Origin: Deltaproteobacteria bacterium | Lineage (GTDB): Bacteria; Desulfobacterota; Desulfuromonadia; Desulfuromonadales; Geopsychrobacteraceae | Reading direction: 5' to 3' | Length of the DNA: 64,000 nucleotides | Assembly (NCBI GenBank): GCA_024279255.1 | Contig: JAJRRT010000049.1 | Location: 26,069-90,068, forward strand | Part shown: piece after piece, positions 63,558 to 64,000 of the stretch | Position numbering within the stretch: position 1 is the stretch's first letter | Layout of the letters: the number at the start of each line of letters is the position of its first letter | Position numbers and translations under genes: made by a program | Notes under the pieces: model-generated | What the model was told of the DNA's origin: nothing | Seen by the model: the letters and a program-made list of their open reading frames with translations, nothing else | Database searches by the model: none

Positions 63558-64000
63558 GTGACGAGACAAATAACAACGCTATTGTTGGGACTTACCCTGT
63601 TAGCGGGTTTTTTTCCTGTTTATGCAGCGGATCAACCTGTTCTGCTTGAGTTACAGAAGCAGGAGGGCCTTAGCAGTACGCGCATCAGTCTTATTTTTGA
63701 TCGTGTGCCTGAATTCAGCTCAGACCACTCGGGGCAACGACTCGATATTCTGTTGAATAACGCGAGTGTTTCAAGAGGGTTATCGCGTCTGCCTGAAGAC
63801 GAAACAGTGGTAAAAATTCTACTTGCGGAGAAAGGCAACGATATTCTAATTTCGTTATTGTTGCGACGCCCCCCCAAGCAGATTGTCAGCAAAAGTCAGG
63901 AAAATCCGGCGCGTATCGATTTTGAGCTGTACTGGGACAGTGCCCGTGGCAGTCGTCCGGCAGTCGCTTTTCGGATTGAGGGCATTCCGGGGATTAAGGG
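63558..64000 (+). CDS. Exported protein, N-terminal part (runs off window end)
   Basis: The frame opens at GTG 63558, with GGAGG six bases upstream, and is still open at the window end (147 residues visible). A signal peptide (TTLLLGLTLLAGFFPVYAA) precedes a strand-rich segment with LLELQKQEGLSSTRISLIFD and VVKILLAEKGND, which resembles an AMIN-like secretion-related domain. Proteins of this layout in related bacteria are often long and repeat-rich. The function cannot be assigned from the visible part. Confidence 0.8.
   Translation, partial: MTRQITTLLLGLTLLAGFFPVYAADQPVLLELQKQEGLSSTRISLIFDRVPEFSSDHSGQRLDILLNNASVSRGLSRLPEDETVVKILLAEKGNDILISLLLRRPPKQIVSKSQENPARIDFELYWDSARGSRPAVAFRIEGIPGIK

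Noticed and set aside
63352..63576. A minus-strand open frame upstream of the last gene.
   Set aside because: It covers the promoter and ribosome binding site of the exported protein gene and its product looks random.

Overview
The window looks like a chromosome segment from a Gram-negative, anaerobic deltaproteobacterium of the Geobacter/Desulfuromonas/Pelobacter type. The grounds are small multiheme c-type cytochromes, two complete minor-pilin/PilY1 sets beside an NtrC-type PilS/PilR pair, -24/-12 (sigma-54) promoter signatures, lipid-A-type glycosyl transferases and a probable selenoprotein. The assignment is inferred from gene content; no rRNA or species marker was compared.

Region 1 (1-21.2 kb) is the late half of a tailed prophage. 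It opens with the end of an integron-integrase-like tyrosine recombinase and then runs in virion order: small and large terminase, DUF935 (Mu gp29-like) portal, MuF head protein with a C-terminal HExxH domain, protease with a nested scaffold start, decoration protein, major capsid, adaptor and tail-completion proteins, a lysis segment with an M15 endolysin, tail terminator, tail tube, tail chaperones G and G-T, tape measure, tail-tip/adhesin proteins, terminator. The head is Mu-like and the tail siphovirus-like; no transposase is visible. It stops beside the 3' end of a tRNA-Pro gene, the probable attachment site. Two -1 ribosomal frameshift sites are visible: a lambda-type GGGAAAG in the tail chaperone, and an A9G slippery run with a 9-bp stem-loop joining portal to MuF. 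A 30-bp dyad-containing repeat precedes both the terminase block and the protease/capsid block and may be a shared late-promoter element.

Region 2 (21.2-39.9 kb) is core and accessory chromosome: tRNA-Pro, lspA and ileS; a ribbon-helix-helix regulator; an envelope lipid-glycosylation group (LAB_N protein, GT2, two ArnT-like GT83, two PAP2 phosphatases); a MagIII-like DNA glycosylase; a DUF3179 gene with an in-frame UGA (probable selenocysteine); a PAS sensor kinase with a degenerate receiver domain; a JAB-DinG helicase fusion that appears to be transcribed without a leader; a tetraheme and a diheme cytochrome flanking an SGNH esterase; and RadC.

Region 3 (39.9-59.2 kb) is type IV pilus minor-pilin territory. 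Operon A (56.1 to 48.3 kb, minus strand) is pilV-pilW-pilX-small secreted protein-pilY1 (with vWA domain)-lipoprotein-fimT and starts at a good sigma-54 promoter next to pilS/pilR. Operon B (47.0 to 39.9 kb, minus strand) repeats pilV-pilW-pilX-pilY1-fimT but starts from a sigma-70-like promoter, and its PilY1 lacks the vWA domain. A secreted trypsin-like protease lies between them.

Region 4 (59.2-64 kb) is central metabolism: sucCD, a TalC/Fsa-type transaldolase, a small metal-binding membrane protein, folK, and the start of an exported protein that runs off the window. No stretch longer than about 300 bases lacks a gene.
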